From Oligoflexales bacterium (GTDB lineage Bacteria > Bdellovibrionota_B > Oligoflexia > Oligoflexales > RGVZ01): a DNA stretch of 64,000 nucleotides. Made by a program: the position numbers and the translations under genes. The notes under the pieces are model-generated. The model was given only the letters and a program-made list of their open reading frames with translations. It did not search any database and was not told the origin of the DNA. Positions 62,541 to 64,000 of this stretch are shown here, piece by piece. Numbering within the stretch: the first letter of the stretch is position 1; each line of letters starts with the position of its first letter. The DNA is taken from contig CANFEB010000004.1 of assembly GCA_947445775.1 (NCBI GenBank), positions 1-64,000 of the forward strand, read 5' to 3'.

Positions 62541-63245
62541 TTAAAGCATGTGGTAAACCAAGCCTGCCCCGTACCACCGGTCTAACCTCTCAAGATCGGC
62601 ATTGACCGCTTTGTCCTCCGCGTTGCGCGGCTTGCGGTAAAGCTGAAATCGCTCGTGGCCCTCGATGCGGATCGCCAGGTTGATCGCCGCAAAAATATCG
62701 ATGGCGGCCATCCCATCGTAGGATTCCATTGTGATCGAAATGGTCGAAGCCTCGCCGGCCTCTGGCTGTTCTGGCATTGCCTTTAAATCATCGAAACGCT
62801 CAAGGTTGATGCTGCCAGCCCCGAGCAGCCTGATCCTTGGGGATATGTTGTAAACAAGTCCGGCGACAACTCCAGGGAAAATAAATGAAGTCGGTGGCTT
62901 GAGAAGCGCCGAGTCCGAAGTGCGCGTGTAGGTTGCGCCGAGGCTGCTTCCCACCAAATAACCAAGCCCCTGGTAAATTTGCAGGTGATAGCTGTACTCC
63001 CAACGTGTCCAGAATCCGACATCGCCAATATGGGTACTTTTCAGGGGTCCAAAGCGTCCAACCTGCCAACTCCCAGAAAGGTAGCCCGTGGTCGCGGCGA
63101 AATTGTGTTCTCCTCGAAAGCCCCGGACCATGCGGTCCCAGAGGCTGAATTCCCGGACAGGCGCTGCATCTGCCCCCCAGGCGGACGTAGATCCAAGGAG
63201 GGCGGAAACCACCATGGCTTTGACAATTTTTCTGCTAAAGAGCAT
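62541..63245 (-). CDS. Exported protein, probable outer-membrane barrel
   Basis: A 234-aa protein with a signal peptide ending at SAWGA-DA and an amphipathic beta-strand pattern rich in aromatic residues (GFWTRWEYSYHLQIYQGLGYL, LDRWYGAGLVYHML). The C-terminal end fits an outer-membrane barrel insertion signal loosely. It heads the four-gene operon. Its ATG lies only 24 bp from the divergent ftsY start, so the promoters must overlap coding regions. Confidence 0.65.
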   Translation of the reverse strand: MLFSRKIVKAMVVSALLGSTSAWGADAAPVREFSLWDRMVRGFRGEHNFAATTGYLSGSWQVGRFGPLKSTHIGDVGFWTRWEYSYHLQIYQGLGYLVGSSLGATYTRTSDSALLKPPTSFIFPGVVAGLVYNISPRIRLLGAGSINLERFDDLKAMPEQPEAGEASTISITMESYDGMAAIDIFAAINLAIRIEGHERFQLYRKPRNAEDKAVNADLERLDRWYGAGLVYHML

Positions 63246-63269
63246 TCACTAGACCCGTAAGAAGTTTCT

Positions 63270-64000
63270 ATGAACCAGTATAGCCGGAAAATCACGACCA
63301 TGCAGGCAAACGACCCATTTTCGACCTTGATCCAGGGTGACCCCTTTATCGCCATCATGTTGGCGGTATTTTTCTTGCTATGCGCTGTTTTTGTCGGGGG
63401 GCTGATCTTACGCCAGATCAAGCTGCGCCGGGACAGGGCGGGGCTGTCGGAGGGGCTAGCAGAATCTCTTTTAGAATCCAGTCCAGAAGCCCCTTCCGAA
63501 TTCGTTGCAGAATCCTGGTCCGACCGTTTGCAAAGCGGCCTGTCCCGCACCCGTGCCGCCTTTGCCAACAGCTTTGGCAGCATTTTTGGATTGGGCACTC
63601 GATTCAGCGAGGAACTCCTCGAACAAATCCACGAAGCCCTTTACCGCGCCGATTTTGGGGTTCAAACCACCGACCTTTTGGTGGACCGCCTGCGCCAAAA
63701 ATTTCAAGGTCACGCCAAAAATCACGACACTGCCCACAACAATGAAACAGCGGTTTTGACCTGGGAACAAATTCGCCCATTACTCGTCACGGAAATTCAG
63801 TCGCTGTTTACCCCACAAGGCCCGGCCCTGAAGTCCACCTTGGCGTCCCCATCAACCTCCACCTCGCCGCAAACTCCGCCCCCAGCAGGGCCCCATGTCA
63901 TTTTAATTGTCGGCGTCAACGGCGTTGGCAAAACCACAACGATTGGCAAACTTGCCGCCTGGTATCAGTCCCAAGGGAAAAAAGTCTTACTGGGCGCCGG
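63270..64000 (+). CDS. ftsY: Signal recognition particle receptor FtsY, N-terminal part
   Basis: FtsY is the SRP receptor that brings ribosomes to the membrane. The visible 243 residues contain an N-terminal membrane helix ([22 protein letters not shown]), an acidic linker, the helical N domain ([23 protein letters not shown]) and the start of the G domain with [17 protein letters not shown]. The gene runs off the window. ATG 63270 is chosen; an in-frame ATG at 63300 is an alternative. A true membrane helix, as in actinobacterial and deltaproteobacterial types, replaces the E. coli acidic A domain. Confidence 0.93.
   Translation, partial: MNQYSRKITTMQANDPFSTLIQGDPFIAIMLAVFFLLCAVFVGGLILRQIKLRRDRAGLSEGLAESLLESSPEAPSEFVAESWSDRLQSGLSRTRAAFANSFGSIFGLGTRFSEELLEQIHEALYRADFGVQTTDLLVDRLRQKFQGHAKNHDTAHNNETAVLTWEQIRPLLVTEIQSLFTPQGPALKSTLASPSTSTSPQTPPPAGPHVILIVGVNGVGKTTTIGKLAAWYQSQGKKVLLGA

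Noticed and set aside
1..64000. CRISPR arrays, insertion sequences, prophage or attachment sites
   Set aside because: No repeat-spacer pattern, transposase, integrase or flanking direct repeats were seen; the window is dominated by core genes.

Overview
The window looks like ordinary chromosomal DNA of a motile Gram-negative bacterium with a compact genome and moderately high GC. L- and P-ring flagellar genes, lipoproteins, outer-membrane barrel candidates, RseP, a LolB-like lipoprotein, Orn and a lysine-tailed HU protein indicate a diderm. CarD, CsrA-FliW, a sigma-54-type flagellar promoter with a FleQ-like box, and the order tsaB-pssA-asd-truA suggest Bdellovibrionota/Oligoflexia or another former deltaproteobacterial lineage. 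That placement is inference. No tRNA, rRNA, CRISPR array, insertion sequence, prophage or recognisable defence system was seen.

Layout. 1-1861: end of a QueD-like gene, a PabA/TrpG amidotransferase and an exported protein. 1845-15912 (minus): a long envelope, lipid and tRNA-modification run, transcribed uppS, cdsA, rseP, tsaB, pssA, asd, barrel protein, truA, TPR lipoprotein, LolB-like lipoprotein, MshEN-like protein, dppD, dppF, murG. 16099-24865: RsmI-like methylase, AI-2E-type permease, prmC, prfA, rpmE, rho, rimO and a class IV aminotransferase. 24877-36048 (minus): flagellar block, transcribed fliC; flgF, flgG, flgA, flgH, flgI, flgJ, flgM, flgN, flgK, flgL, csrA, fliW. 36119-42331: RibD-C-like reductase, carD, then rpsO-pnp-dut and a patatin-like lipoprotein. 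42463-45182: major pilin diverging from two minor-pilin-like genes. 45190-51374: glycosyltransferase-TPR protein, an S41 protease with C-terminal Ig-like domains and an exported TPR protein. 51411-56179: NamZ-like hydrolase, PilZ protein, DsbA-like protein, exported protein and orn. 56464-64000: pepP, two unrecognised genes, HU, an unrecognised four-gene envelope-type operon and the start of ftsY.

How the parts fit. The flagellar block contains rod, ring, hook-junction and filament genes with the regulators FlgM, FliW and CsrA. It is preceded by a close match to a sigma-54 promoter with an upstream GTCA-N6-TGAC palindrome, so a sigma-54/FleQ-type cascade is likely. The 1845-15912 run joins lipid-carrier synthesis (UppS), phospholipid synthesis (CdsA, PssA), regulated intramembrane proteolysis (RseP), diaminopimelate precursor supply (Asd) and lipid II synthesis (MurG).

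Genome style. Stop-start overlaps are frequent, TTG starts are common (several as TTGA overlaps), several convergent genes overlap in their coding tails, and short in-frame tandem repeats recur. I did not find a convincing new defence or mobile system. The best leads are the flagellar promoter architecture, the operon at 60437-63245, the structured orn-pepP spacer, the ribosome-site hairpin at 54765-54806, and the divergent FlgH with a coiled-coil tail.
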